This document shows, in pieces, positions 55,979 through 63,839 of a stretch of DNA of 64,000 nucleotides (within the stretch, counting starts at the first letter, position 1; each line of letters opens with the position of its first letter). Source of the DNA: UBA2377 sp964525935 (GTDB taxonomy: Bacteria; Verrucomicrobiota; Verrucomicrobiia; Opitutales; Opitutaceae); contig CAZGJZ010000001.1 in the NCBI GenBank assembly GCA_964525935.1, positions 310,001 to 374,000 of the forward strand, read 5' to 3'. Position numbers and translations under genes: made by a program. The notes below the pieces were generated by a model. The model searched no databases. It saw only the letters and a program-made list of their open reading frames with translations, and was not told where the DNA came from.

Positions 55979-56659
55979 CTACGAGGCGGGTTGTTGTTTT
56001 TTACTTTCGCGCCAGGCGCGCCAGCCTTCGATCACCATCGGCAAAACGGAGAGGATGATGATGGCGAGGATCACCAGCTTGAAGTTCTTTTGCACGAAGG
56101 GCGTCGTGCCAAAGAAGAAGCCCGCGTAGACGAAGAAATAAATCCAGACGAAGCCGCCGATGATGTTGTAGGCGAGGAAGCGCGGATAGCTCATGCGGCC
56201 GATGCCGGCGATGAAGGGCACGAAGGTGCGGATGATCGGAGCGAAGCGGGCGAGGATGATGGCGCGGCCACCATATTTTTCAAAAAAGGCGTGGGCGCGA
56301 TCGAGGTGCTTTTTGCGGAAGAAAAAGGAGTCTTCGCGCTTGAAGACTGCGGGGCCGAGTTTGGCGCCGATCCAGTAGTTGAGGGTATCACCGAGGATGG
56401 CCGCGATGAAGAGCAGGAACGCCATCAGGTGGACGTTGAGCACCGGAACGGGGTGTTCGGGGGTGGGGGCGGAGAAGGCGCCGGCGGCGAAGAGCAGGGA
56501 ATCGCCCGGCAGGAAAGGGGTTACGACCAGGCCGGTTTCCGCAAAGATGATCAGGAACAGGATGCCATAGGTCCAGAAGCCGTAGTGGGCGATGATCTCC
56601 TTCAGGTGGCTGTCAATGTGGAGGATAAAGTCGATGAGCTTGCGGAGGAGGTCGATCAT
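55979..56659 (-). CDS. DedA family membrane protein
   Basis: A 226-residue inner-membrane protein of the DedA/VTT superfamily, some members of which are undecaprenyl-phosphate or phospholipid flippases. Signatures: FAETGLVVTPFLPGDSLLFA, LGDTLNYWIGAKLG, the conserved FFEKYGGRAIILARFAPIIR and RTFVPFIAGIGRMSYPRFLA, and a late GGFVWIYFF. Acidic and Arg residues of the re-entrant segments are retained. It is separated from the upstream small basic protein by a strong terminator, so it is likely transcribed on its own. Confidence 0.95.
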   Translation of the reverse strand: MIDLLRKLIDFILHIDSHLKEIIAHYGFWTYGILFLIIFAETGLVVTPFLPGDSLLFAAGAFSAPTPEHPVPVLNVHLMAFLLFIAAILGDTLNYWIGAKLGPAVFKREDSFFFRKKHLDRAHAFFEKYGGRAIILARFAPIIRTFVPFIAGIGRMSYPRFLAYNIIGGFVWIYFFVYAGFFFGTTPFVQKNFKLVILAIIILSVLPMVIEGWRAWRESKKQQPAS

Positions 56660-56680
56660 GGCGGCGGGCTGAGTGGATAC

Positions 56681-56712
56681 AAAAAAGGCAGGCAGTCAAA
56701 AAACTGCCTGCC
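56681..56712 (-). terminator. Rho-independent terminator after the small basic protein gene
   Basis: A ten-base perfect stem (GGCAGGCAGT with ACTGCCTGCC) around a six-base loop; on the minus strand it is followed by six T. Confidence 0.9.
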
Positions 56713-56734
56713 AAAAGGAAAACGAGGTTTTAAA

Positions 56735-56890
56735 TCAAACGTCGGGCTTGGTCTTGCGCAGACCCTGCACGCGATCGCCGGCCTTCCATTGGCCGCGCTT
56801 CTTGAGGAGGTCAACGCGCTCAAAGCGCTTTAAGACGTTGCGTTTGACTACGATACCGGAGGAGCCTTGGAGGCTTTTGTGCTGCGACAT
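56735..56890 (-). CDS. Small basic protein of the Verrucomicrobia/Chlamydiae type
   Basis: A 51-residue, very basic protein reading MSQHKSLQGSSGIVVKRN and then VLKRFERVDLLKKRGQWKAG, ending TKPDV. I recognise this as the small basic protein model (TIGR04137) shared by Verrucomicrobia, Chlamydiae and relatives. Its role is unknown; the composition and conservation suggest binding to RNA, possibly the ribosome. It has its own strong terminator. The short length makes it easy to miss. It is strong evidence for the taxonomic placement of the window. Confidence 0.82.
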   Translation of the reverse strand: MSQHKSLQGSSGIVVKRNVLKRFERVDLLKKRGQWKAGDRVQGLRKTKPDV

Positions 56891-56917
56891 GACGGATAAA
56901 GGTTGGATTGCGGTTTG

Positions 56918-57238
56918 CTAAAGGGGCGGAGAGTGAGGGTTCCCCTGTGCCCATGACAAGTATTTTTCTGCGACATGTTCGGCACGGACGACGAGCCATT
57001 CCGGCGTGGCGTAAGGGTGGTGGCTGAGGACGTGGGCTTCGAGGGCGACGTGCTGGGCAGGGAGGAACTTGAGGCAGAGGCGGAATTCCTCCGTGCGCTC
57101 GGCCTGACCCTGCCAGCGGTAGTGCGAGATGATGGGGCCGTCGATCTGCACGCAGGCCGCGAGGTTACGCGCGATGATGTCTTCGGCCAGTTTTTCGGCG
57201 TCAGGGCGGGTGGCGACCGTGGTCCATGCGACGAGCAT
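56918..57238 (-). CDS. cutA: CutA1 divalent-cation tolerance-type protein
   Basis: A 106-residue trimeric ferredoxin-like protein. MLVAWTTVATRPDAEKLAED matches the CutA1 opening, NLAACVQIDGPIISHYRWQG is the family's central signature, and HHPYATPEWLVVRAEHVAEK corresponds to the conserved H-P-Y-x-x-P-E region. It was first linked to copper tolerance in E. coli, but the true function is unclear. It lies 27 bases upstream of the small basic protein gene on the same strand and may share its transcript. Confidence 0.94.
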   Translation of the reverse strand: MLVAWTTVATRPDAEKLAEDIIARNLAACVQIDGPIISHYRWQGQAERTEEFRLCLKFLPAQHVALEAHVLSHHPYATPEWLVVRAEHVAEKYLSWAQGNPHSPPL

Positions 57239-57347
57239 GGAACAGGGTTCAACGCGGCGGAGGGGGCGGCAAGCCGGGAAATTGCCCTTGACCCATCCGA
57301 CTCAACGCTTAGCGATACACGATTCTACTCAGGCCAACCGCATATTT

Positions 57348-57545
57348 ATGAGAGACGATTACATCAAGGACGCCCTCAAAGTCATTCCCGATCCCAACAT
57401 GCTGATCAACGTGGTTTCACGCCGCGTGAAGCAACTCCGCCGTGGCAACCGCCCGCTGGTCGAGTCGCTGGAAAAGCTTTCCTCCGAGGACACCGCCTTG
57501 CGTGAGGTCATTGAAGGCAAGATCAGCTTCGAACTCGCCAACTAA
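57348..57545 (+). CDS. rpoZ: DNA-directed RNA polymerase omega subunit-like protein
   Basis: A 65-residue protein starting MRDDYIKDALKVIPDPNMLI. The segment NVVSRRVKQLRRGNRPLVES corresponds to the R-x-R-x-x-Q-L and N-x-P motif of omega, which clamps the beta' C-terminus. It is short and lacks the extended C-terminal tail of E. coli omega, as usual in this phylum. The ATG was chosen because the long open frame upstream overlaps cutA on the other strand. A TTGACC box lies about 55 bases upstream without a convincing -10. A terminator follows. Confidence 0.78.
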   Translation: MRDDYIKDALKVIPDPNMLINVVSRRVKQLRRGNRPLVESLEKLSSEDTALREVIEGKISFELAN

Positions 57546-57568
57546 GCTGGCTCACGATTTTTGAAGAC

Positions 57569-57600
57569 AGGCGGCCTCGCGATTGCGGCGCCGCCTTTTT
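57569..57600 (+). terminator. Rho-independent terminator after rpoZ
   Basis: AGGCGGC and GCCGCCT pair around a 14-base loop followed by TTTTT, between rpoZ and smpB. Confidence 0.75.
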
Positions 57601-57617
57601 CATGCACTAATCCCGGA

Positions 57618-58097
57618 ATGTCCGCGCAAAAGAAAGACAGCGAGCGCTTCACCGAGGTGCGCAACTCCAAGGCGCTCCGCGACTACTTCGTGGACGAACG
57701 CTTCGAGGCGGGCATCGCGTTGAAGGGCACCGAGGTGAAGTCGATCCGCGCCGGCCGCGCGCAAATCAACGATTCCTTCGGGCGCGTGGACAAGGGGGAA
57801 CTATGGCTGATCAACGCGCACATCGAGCTCTACGCTTTTGGGACGACGAACAACCATGACGCCCGCCGCACGCGCAAGCTGCTGCTGCACCGCCACCAGA
57901 TCCGCAAGATCGCGCAGGCGCTCGACACGGGCGGCCGTGCACTGGTGCCGCTGCGCATGTATTTCAAGGAGGCGCTCGTGAAGGTGGAAGTGGCGCTCTG
58001 CACCGGCAAAAAACTCTTCGACAAACGCGACACCCTCAAGCGGAAGGTGGCCGACCGCGAAGTCGAAAAAGCTATGAAGTCGTCCCGCCGCGCATGA
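57618..58097 (+). CDS. smpB: SsrA-binding protein SmpB
   Basis: A 159-residue tmRNA-binding protein needed for trans-translation rescue of stalled ribosomes. ALRDYFVDERFEAGIALKGT and EVKSIRAGRAQINDSFGRV are the family core, followed by RTRKLLLHRHQI and VPLRMYFKEALVKVEVALC. The C-terminal tail (GKKLFDKRDTLKRKVADREV) is the basic helix that enters the decoding site. The ATG giving MSAQKKDSERF was chosen; the upstream extension overlaps the rpoZ terminator. Its stop overlaps the thrB start by four bases (ATGA), so the two are translationally coupled. Confidence 0.97.
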   Translation: MSAQKKDSERFTEVRNSKALRDYFVDERFEAGIALKGTEVKSIRAGRAQINDSFGRVDKGELWLINAHIELYAFGTTNNHDARRTRKLLLHRHQIRKIAQALDTGGRALVPLRMYFKEALVKVEVALCTGKKLFDKRDTLKRKVADREVEKAMKSSRRA

Positions 58098-59011
58098 GCG
58101 AATCCCTCAACACAATCACGGTGCGCGTCCCGGCGAGCACGTCCAACTGCGGTGCGGGTTTTGATACGCTTGGCCTGGCTTTCAGCCTTTATAACCACGT
58201 GACGCTCACGCGTGCGGCGGCGGGCGCAGCAGCGGTCGCGATGCCGGCGCGGCCCGAGGACGGACGCGCGCAGGCGATGGTCGAGGCGGCGGCGGCGGCG
58301 TTTTTTAAGGCGACGGCACGGACGCCATTTGGCTTCAGCTATCGCATCGAAGGCGATGTGCCGCCGGCGCGCGGGCTTGGCTCGAGTGTGACGGTGCGTG
58401 CCGGAGTCGTGGCGGGGTTGGATGCCTTGGCCGGCACGGGGCTCGATCGCAGCCGGATCGTGGCGCTGGTCACGGCGCTGGAAGGTCATCCGGACAATGC
58501 CACGGCGAGCGTGCTCGGTGGTTTCTGTGTGCCACGCACGAGCCCGGCCGACGGCACGTATATCGATACCGTGCGCTTTGAGGTGCCGCCAGAGCTGGCT
58601 TTTGTGGTGGTTTCACCGGTGGTTGAAATCACGACGAAGGAGTCGCGCGGTGCGTTGCCGGACAAGCTGCCGTATTTCGATGCCGTGCGCAGCATCAACA
58701 GCGCGGCCTACCTCGTGGCCGTGTTTGCGACGCGGGACTACGCACGCCTGCGGCATGCGGTGGCGGATTTCATGCACGAGCCCTACCGGTTGCCGAAGAT
58801 CCCGGGTGCGCAAGCGGCGCTCGCGGCCGGTGTGGCGGCTGGGGCGCTGACGGGCTGGCTGAGCGGCAGTGGCTCGAGCGTGTTGTGCGTGTGTCAGCGC
58901 GAACAGGCTGAGACGGTGCTGGCGGCGATGCGCGCGTCGTTCAAAGCGGCTGACCTGGCCTGCGAGGGCAGCGTGCTGTTTGCGGACAACAACGGACTGC
59001 GGCTGGCGTAA
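58094..59011 (+). CDS. thrB: Homoserine kinase
   Basis: A 305-residue GHMP-family kinase phosphorylating homoserine in threonine synthesis. VRVPASTSNCGAGFDTLGLA is the canonical N-terminus, DVPPARGLGSSVTVRAGVVA is the GHMP phosphate loop, GHPDNATASVLGGF is the third conserved block, and GALTGWLSGSGSSVLCV is the C-terminal glycine-rich motif. Length is typical. It overlaps smpB by four bases. thrA and thrC are not in the window. Confidence 0.95.
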   Translation: MSESLNTITVRVPASTSNCGAGFDTLGLAFSLYNHVTLTRAAAGAAAVAMPARPEDGRAQAMVEAAAAAFFKATARTPFGFSYRIEGDVPPARGLGSSVTVRAGVVAGLDALAGTGLDRSRIVALVTALEGHPDNATASVLGGFCVPRTSPADGTYIDTVRFEVPPELAFVVVSPVVEITTKESRGALPDKLPYFDAVRSINSAAYLVAVFATRDYARLRHAVADFMHEPYRLPKIPGAQAALAAGVAAGALTGWLSGSGSSVLCVCQREQAETVLAAMRASFKAADLACEGSVLFADNNGLRLA

Positions 59012-59032
59012 CGCTCCGCGGGAAGCGAACGG

Positions 59033-59449
59033 TCAGCGGATGCGCAGCGGGGATTTTTCCGGCTCCGGCCAGTAGCGCACGATCTCGTCGGTGAGTTTCT
59101 GCCAGTTGAACGGCTTGGGCAGCACGGCCTTGAGGGTCGGCAGGCTGGCGAGGGCGTCGTCGGTGAGTTTCAGCGGGTGGCCCGTGATGATCAGAAAAGG
59201 AGTATCGGGCAGAAGCTTCGAGGCCTCGGTGATGAACTCGATGCCGTTGAGCTGTGGCATGAAGTAGTCGGTGACCACCACGCCCACGTCGATCCCCGGG
59301 ATGGCGGCGAGCGCGTCGAAGGGACGATTGAAGGTGTGGACCGGGCAGGAGAGGCTGTCGGTCAGCAGTTGTGCAAGCAGGTCGGCGTAGGATTTTTCAT
59401 CGTCGAGGACGACAACGGCCTTGGTGGATGGAGTGCTCACTGGTTGCAT
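59033..59449 (-). CDS. Single-domain response regulator
   Basis: A 138-residue receiver-only protein. Acidic pair in VVVLDDEKSYADLL, phosphoacceptor Asp61 in GVVVTDYFMPQLNGIEF, conserved Thr in FLIITGHPLKL, and Lys in AVLPKPFNWQKL. The C-terminus adds a short Pro/Arg-rich tail but no output domain. No sensor kinase is adjacent. It resembles the other receiver protein in the window in layout, though the two are diverged. The ATG giving MQPVSTPSTK was chosen by domain position. Confidence 0.88.
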   Translation of the reverse strand: MQPVSTPSTKAVVVLDDEKSYADLLAQLLTDSLSCPVHTFNRPFDALAAIPGIDVGVVVTDYFMPQLNGIEFITEASKLLPDTPFLIITGHPLKLTDDALASLPTLKAVLPKPFNWQKLTDEIVRYWPEPEKSPLRIR

Positions 59450-59527
59450 TAAGGTGAGTGAATCCAAATAAAAAATCAATGCATGGCTGTGGCTTGAGTC
59501 CCTCAAATGCGCGGCTAATTTTCCCCT

Positions 59528-59995
59528 ATGCTCCACGTGATCCTGTTTCAGCCCGAAATCGCTCCCAATACTGGCAATATCGGGCGGATGTGCGCACTCA
59601 CGCGCTCACGGTTGCACCTGATTCACCCGCTGGGTTTTGAGATCAACGACCGCAATCTGAAGCGAGCGGGGATGGATTACTGGCGTTCGCTGGATGTGCA
59701 CGAGCACGCGGATTGGGCGGCGTTTAAGGCGAGTCCGCATGCGCCCGCGCGGCTGTGGCTGTTTACGACGAAGACGACGCAATCATTTTGGGATGTGCGT
59801 TTCGCGGATGGCGACGGACTGGTCTTTGGCAACGAAGGCTCCGGCGCGCCGGAATGGTTGCATGTGGAACTGGGCGAAGCGCGACGGGCGACGATCCCGC
59901 ATGCGAATCCGGATCTGCGTTCGCTCAACCTGAGCACCGCTGCCGGAGTGGCGACTTATGAGGCGCTGCGGCAGATTGGATTTGGCCGCGGTTGA
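59528..59995 (+). CDS. trmL: tRNA (cytidine(34)-2'-O)-methyltransferase
   Basis: A 155-residue SPOUT-class enzyme methylating the wobble ribose of tRNA-Leu. MLHVILFQPEIAPNTGNIGR is the hallmark N-terminus, PLGFEINDRNLKRAGMDYW follows, and the trefoil-knot motifs are FGNEGSGAPEWL and ATIPHANPDLRSLNLSTAAG, the latter including the typical S-L-N-L-S-x-A. Length matches TrmL/YibK. Confidence 0.96.
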   Translation: MLHVILFQPEIAPNTGNIGRMCALTRSRLHLIHPLGFEINDRNLKRAGMDYWRSLDVHEHADWAAFKASPHAPARLWLFTTKTTQSFWDVRFADGDGLVFGNEGSGAPEWLHVELGEARRATIPHANPDLRSLNLSTAAGVATYEALRQIGFGRG

Positions 59996-60024
59996 CGCGC
60001 CTGCCCGCGTCGTAGACCGGGTCG

Positions 60025-61758
60025 TTATGAACGATGCGCGATCCGTGGGATGGCGCTGATCAACGTGCGGGTGTAGGGGTGTTGCGGGCGATCCATGATG
60101 TCGAGCGCGGGGCCGAGTTCGACGATCTTGCCGTGATACATGACGGCGATGCGGTCGGAGATGTGTTTCACGACCGAGAGATCGTGGGCGATGAAGATCA
60201 ACGTGAGGTTCATCTTGCGGACCAAGCCGGCGAGCAGGTTGAGAATCTGCGCCTGGATGGACACGTCGAGGGCCGACACAGGTTCGTCGGCGATGATGAC
60301 CTTGGGTTCGAGCGCGAGGGCGCGGGCGATGGCGATGCGCTGACGCTGGCCGCCGGAGAACTCATGCGGGTATTTGCCCATGAAGCGCGGCGCGAGGCCC
60401 ACATGGCCCATGAGCTCGCGGACGCGGGTCTCCACTTGGTCACGCGGCACCACGCCGTGGACGAGCAGGGGTTCGGCGAGGGTATCGAACACCGTCATGC
60501 GCGGATTGAGCGAGGCGAAGGGGTCCTGAAAAACCATCTGCAGGTCGCGCCGCACGGCCTTGATCTCGGTGGCCGTGCCGCTGGTGAGATTGCGACCTTC
60601 CAGCACCACGGTTCCCGCTGTGGTTGGCAGCAATTGCATGATGGTGCGGGCGAGGGTGGATTTGCCGCTGCCGGATTCGCCGACGAGGCCGAGGACTTCG
60701 CCGGGTTGCACAGTGAAGGAAACGCCATCGACGGCCTTCACGAGGCCTTTCCGCTTTTTGAAGATGAAACCCGATTCGATGGGGAAGTGCGTTTTGACGT
60801 CGTCGAGCTGGATGATGGGTGCGGCGGTGGAAGAGAAGGAAGGTGCGGGCGCGGCGGTCTCGGTTTCTTCCTCGGGCGCAAAATTGAAGCGCGACATGAT
60901 CTCGGCTTCGGTGAGGGGCTTCGAGAGATCGGGCGGCAGGCCAGGGATAGTGAAGAGCGGGCGACCTTTTTCCTGCAACGCCGGGATGCAACGCTGGAGC
61001 GCCTTGGTGTATGGATGCTGCGGCGACTGGAAGATTGCCCGCGTCGGCGCGGACTCGACGATGCGTCCGGCATACATGACTTGGACGCGATCGCAGAGGT
61101 CGGAAACGACGGCGAGATCGTGGGTCACGAAAATCACGGCCATGCCGAGCTCGCGCTGGAGTTTTTTCAGCAGGGCGAGAATCTGGGCTTGGACCGTGAC
61201 GTCGAGCGCCGTGGTCGGCTCGTCGGCGATGAGGATTTCGGGCCGCGTGATCAACGCCATCGCGATCATCACACGCTGGCGCATGCCGCCGGAAAATTCG
61301 TGCGGATAACTGTGCAGGCGTTTGGCGGCGTCCTGGATGCCGACCGCCTCAAGCATCGCGAGTCCGCGGGCGAGCGCTTCGGGGCGAGGGAGTTTTTCGT
61401 GAATCAGGAGCGGCTCGATGAGTTGCTCGGAAATGCGCAGGTAGGGATTGAGCGACGTCATCGGATCCTGGAAGATCATCGCGATGCGTTTGCCGCGGAT
61501 GGCGCGCAGCTGCTCGGGCGGGCAGTGGAGCAGGTCAACGCCGTCGAATAGCGCGGTGCCGCTTTCGATGCGACCGGGAGGCTGGGGGATCAGTCCGAGG
61601 AGCGAGTAACAGGTGACGGACTTGCCGGAGCCGGACTCGCCGACGATGCCGAGGGTTTCGCCACGCTCGAGATCGAAGCTCACTCCGTCGACCGCGCGGT
61701 AAACTCCATTGCGAGTGTGGAAATAAGTGCGGAGGTCTTGGACGGACAGCAGAGGCAT
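60025..61758 (-). CDS. Oligopeptide-type ABC transporter, fused double ATPase (DppD-DppF type)
   Basis: A 577-residue cytoplasmic protein with two nucleotide-binding domains, each equivalent to one of OppD/DppD and OppF/DppF; the same layout as GsiA and YejF. NBD1: GIVGESGSGKSVTCYSLLGL, signature HEFSGGMRQRVMIA. NBD2 from about residue 305: GLVGESGSGKSTLARTIMQL, signature HEFSGGQRQRIAIARALALE. Both end in the oligopeptide-family C-terminal motif (HPYTKALQRCIPAL, HPYTRTLISAIPR). It energises peptide or glutathione-type uptake. The permease and binding-protein genes are not adjacent here, so the substrate is open. Confidence 0.93.
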   Translation of the reverse strand: MPLLSVQDLRTYFHTRNGVYRAVDGVSFDLERGETLGIVGESGSGKSVTCYSLLGLIPQPPGRIESGTALFDGVDLLHCPPEQLRAIRGKRIAMIFQDPMTSLNPYLRISEQLIEPLLIHEKLPRPEALARGLAMLEAVGIQDAAKRLHSYPHEFSGGMRQRVMIAMALITRPEILIADEPTTALDVTVQAQILALLKKLQRELGMAVIFVTHDLAVVSDLCDRVQVMYAGRIVESAPTRAIFQSPQHPYTKALQRCIPALQEKGRPLFTIPGLPPDLSKPLTEAEIMSRFNFAPEEETETAAPAPSFSSTAAPIIQLDDVKTHFPIESGFIFKKRKGLVKAVDGVSFTVQPGEVLGLVGESGSGKSTLARTIMQLLPTTAGTVVLEGRNLTSGTATEIKAVRRDLQMVFQDPFASLNPRMTVFDTLAEPLLVHGVVPRDQVETRVRELMGHVGLAPRFMGKYPHEFSGGQRQRIAIARALALEPKVIIADEPVSALDVSIQAQILNLLAGLVRKMNLTLIFIAHDLSVVKHISDRIAVMYHGKIVELGPALDIMDRPQHPYTRTLISAIPRIAHRS

Positions 61759-61810
61759 GAAGAGTTTTGTCTTAAATCAAAGTGGTGGCCGGCAACGCTG
61801 ACGGGCAACG

Positions 61811-63724
61811 CTAATTTGCCGGCGTGAGCGAAGGAGCGAGCTGGCGCAACGCGGCGAGCACCTGTTCGGGCGTGAGATCGGCGAGCCGGCCACCACCCAT
61901 GGCGGGGCAACCGGCGGGCTGCAAAATATGCACGGGCGCAGCGAACACGGGTTGGGTGCGCACGGGGTTTGTCGGACCGAACAGCGCGAGGAGCGGCACG
62001 CCAAGGGCATTGGCGAGATGCATGCCGCCGGTGTCGTTGGTGACGAGCAGCGTGCAGGCGGCGAGCCGTGCGCAGTAGTCGGGGAGCGTGGTGCGGCCGG
62101 CGAGGTTTTCGACGCGCGGGCCGAAACCCTCGGCGATGGCGGTGGTGATAGGCAGATCGTTGGCCGTGCCGAAGAGCACAATGGGCAGGTCGGTGGGGAG
62201 TTGCGCGATGAGCGTGCGCCAGTGGGAGACGGGCCAGCGCTTTTCGGGATTATTCTCAGAGCCGGCGATCAGGCCCAAGCTGGGCACGGTCGAGCGGTGA
62301 GGGTTGAGCGTAGAAAGCGGAGTGCAGTCGGCGGGAGCGTTGAGGCCGAAGTGGGTGAGGAAATTTGTCCACAGCTCCAGTTGGTGGTGCTGACTCTCGT
62401 CGAAATCGGTGGGCACGCGATAGGCGTGGGATAGGAGCGGTCGACGCTTGCCGGGACGCACGATGCCGAAGCGTTGGCGGCAGCCGGTGAGACGAGCTTC
62501 GAGGTCCCCGCGAAAGGAATTCGTGAAGAGGAGGTAGTTGTCCGGGTAGCGTGTGCGGAGCTGGCGAAAGAAGCGGAAATAGCCGGAGCCTTGCGGTGGC
62601 AAGGCGATGAGGTGGTCGGCGATCTGCCAGTCACGGAGCAGGGCAAGGAACGGGGCCTTGGCGATGAGCGTGATCTCGGCGTCAGGGCGCGAGGCGCGCA
62701 ACGCGCGCAGCAACGGCAACGCCATGACGACGTCGCCGAGCCAGTTCGGGAGACGAATCCAAACGCGGGTCTTGCGCGGCAGGGCGGGGAGGTTACGTGC
62801 GGCGAGTTCCTCGCTGAGGAGGTTGCGCTTGGCTTCGAGGCGGTAGCGACGGGCGGGGATGTCCTGATTGCGCCAGCGGTCGTGGACCCAAAGCCACGAA
62901 GCGCAGAGTTCGTCGTCGCCGGTGAGTTTTTGTTCAAGCCAGCGGTTGAGGCTGAGGGTAACGTTGCCGGCGGAACTGCGGTCGCAGTCCACTTTTTCCA
63001 TGCACAGTTCGACGCGCCAGAAACCGGTGCGCCGCTGGTAGAGGCTGTAAACCTGCGCGGAGAACTTTTCCGCCATCAGACCCGGCAGCTCGCTGGTCGA
63101 GCACACGCGGCCGAAGAGCAGGGTGAGCGCGCCCTGCATGCCGGCGTTTTGGTCGAAGAGCACGATGGCGATGCCGTTGCGGCGGAGGATTTTTAGCGAC
63201 TCGGCGAAGCCCTGTTTGCGCGAGAGCAGTTTCATGCCGAAGCGTTCGCGCGTGCGCTGCACCCACGCATCGACGCCGGGATTATCGAGCGGACGGAAGA
63301 TCACGCCGACCTCGGGGTATTTACCGGGCAGGGCGAGGGACATCGCGGTCTGCACCTCCCAGTAAACCATGTGCGGCGCGGCGAGCACGGCAGGGAACGG
63401 CGCGGCCTGTTGCGCGGCGAAGAACTTCTGCATGCCGGGCGCGATGGAGAGGATGCGACGGAGGCGCTTTTCGTTGAGGCAGGGCAGGGCGAGGGAAAGC
63501 AGGGCGGTCTCGACGAGGCGCCGGGAACTTTCACGCGCGAGCCGGTGGCGCCACTCGACCGGGCGGTCCGGGAAGGCATGGTCGAGGTTGGAAAACAGCA
63601 CGCGACGGCGCTTCGGAAAACCATGGAAACTCACCGCACTCAGGGCGGCGGTTAACCCGCGCAGCAGCGGCTCCGGGGTGTGGGCAAGGAGCCAGCCGAG
63701 GGTGTGCAGGAGGATTTTTAGCAC
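61811..63724 (-). CDS. Fusion of LpxL-type lipid A acyltransferase and GT9 heptosyltransferase
   Basis: A 637-residue bifunctional envelope enzyme. Residues about 1-300 form an LpxL/HtrB-type late acyltransferase: membrane-proximal LLRGLTAALSAVSFHGFPKR, VLAAPHMVYWEV in the position of the H-x4-D/E catalytic motif (here H-M-V-Y-W-E), and FDQNAGMQGALTLLFGRVCS. From about 315 a GT-B glycosyltransferase family 9 domain follows: VWIRLPNWLGDVVMALPLLR, GLIAGSENNPEKRWPVSHWR, and the donor site LLVTNDTGGMHLANALGVPL. It would add an acyl chain to lipid A and a heptose to the core. Residues 468-479 are encoded by a heptanucleotide array. The gene downstream of its start on the opposite strand is another GT9 enzyme. 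Confidence 0.9.
   Translation of the reverse strand: MLKILLHTLGWLLAHTPEPLLRGLTAALSAVSFHGFPKRRRVLFSNLDHAFPDRPVEWRHRLARESSRRLVETALLSLALPCLNEKRLRRILSIAPGMQKFFAAQQAAPFPAVLAAPHMVYWEVQTAMSLALPGKYPEVGVIFRPLDNPGVDAWVQRTRERFGMKLLSRKQGFAESLKILRRNGIAIVLFDQNAGMQGALTLLFGRVCSTSELPGLMAEKFSAQVYSLYQRRTGFWRVELCMEKVDCDRSSAGNVTLSLNRWLEQKLTGDDELCASWLWVHDRWRNQDIPARRYRLEAKRNLLSEELAARNLPALPRKTRVWIRLPNWLGDVVMALPLLRALRASRPDAEITLIAKAPFLALLRDWQIADHLIALPPQGSGYFRFFRQLRTRYPDNYLLFTNSFRGDLEARLTGCRQRFGIVRPGKRRPLLSHAYRVPTDFDESQHHQLELWTNFLTHFGLNAPADCTPLSTLNPHRSTVPSLGLIAGSENNPEKRWPVSHWRTLIAQLPTDLPIVLFGTANDLPITTAIAEGFGPRVENLAGRTTLPDYCARLAACTLLVTNDTGGMHLANALGVPLLALFGPTNPVRTQPVFAAPVHILQPAGCPAMGGGRLADLTPEQVLAALRQLAPSLTPAN
62289..62323. 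repeat. Heptanucleotide array, unit GTTGAGR, inside the LpxL-heptosyltransferase gene
   Basis: Five units (GTCGAGC, GGTGAGG, GTTGAGC, GTAGAAA, GCGGAGT). Encodes the linker TPLSTLNPHRS in the heptosyltransferase domain, before its second half. Confidence 0.72.
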
Positions 63725-63839
63725 GCGGGATGCGGATTAGCGTTTGATTTCAGCGGGGAAAAGCCATGAAACGTTACCTTCGCGCGGTCAAAAGCAGATT
63801 TTGGCTGTCGTCTCATTCCACCTTTCCGTCACACCCTCC

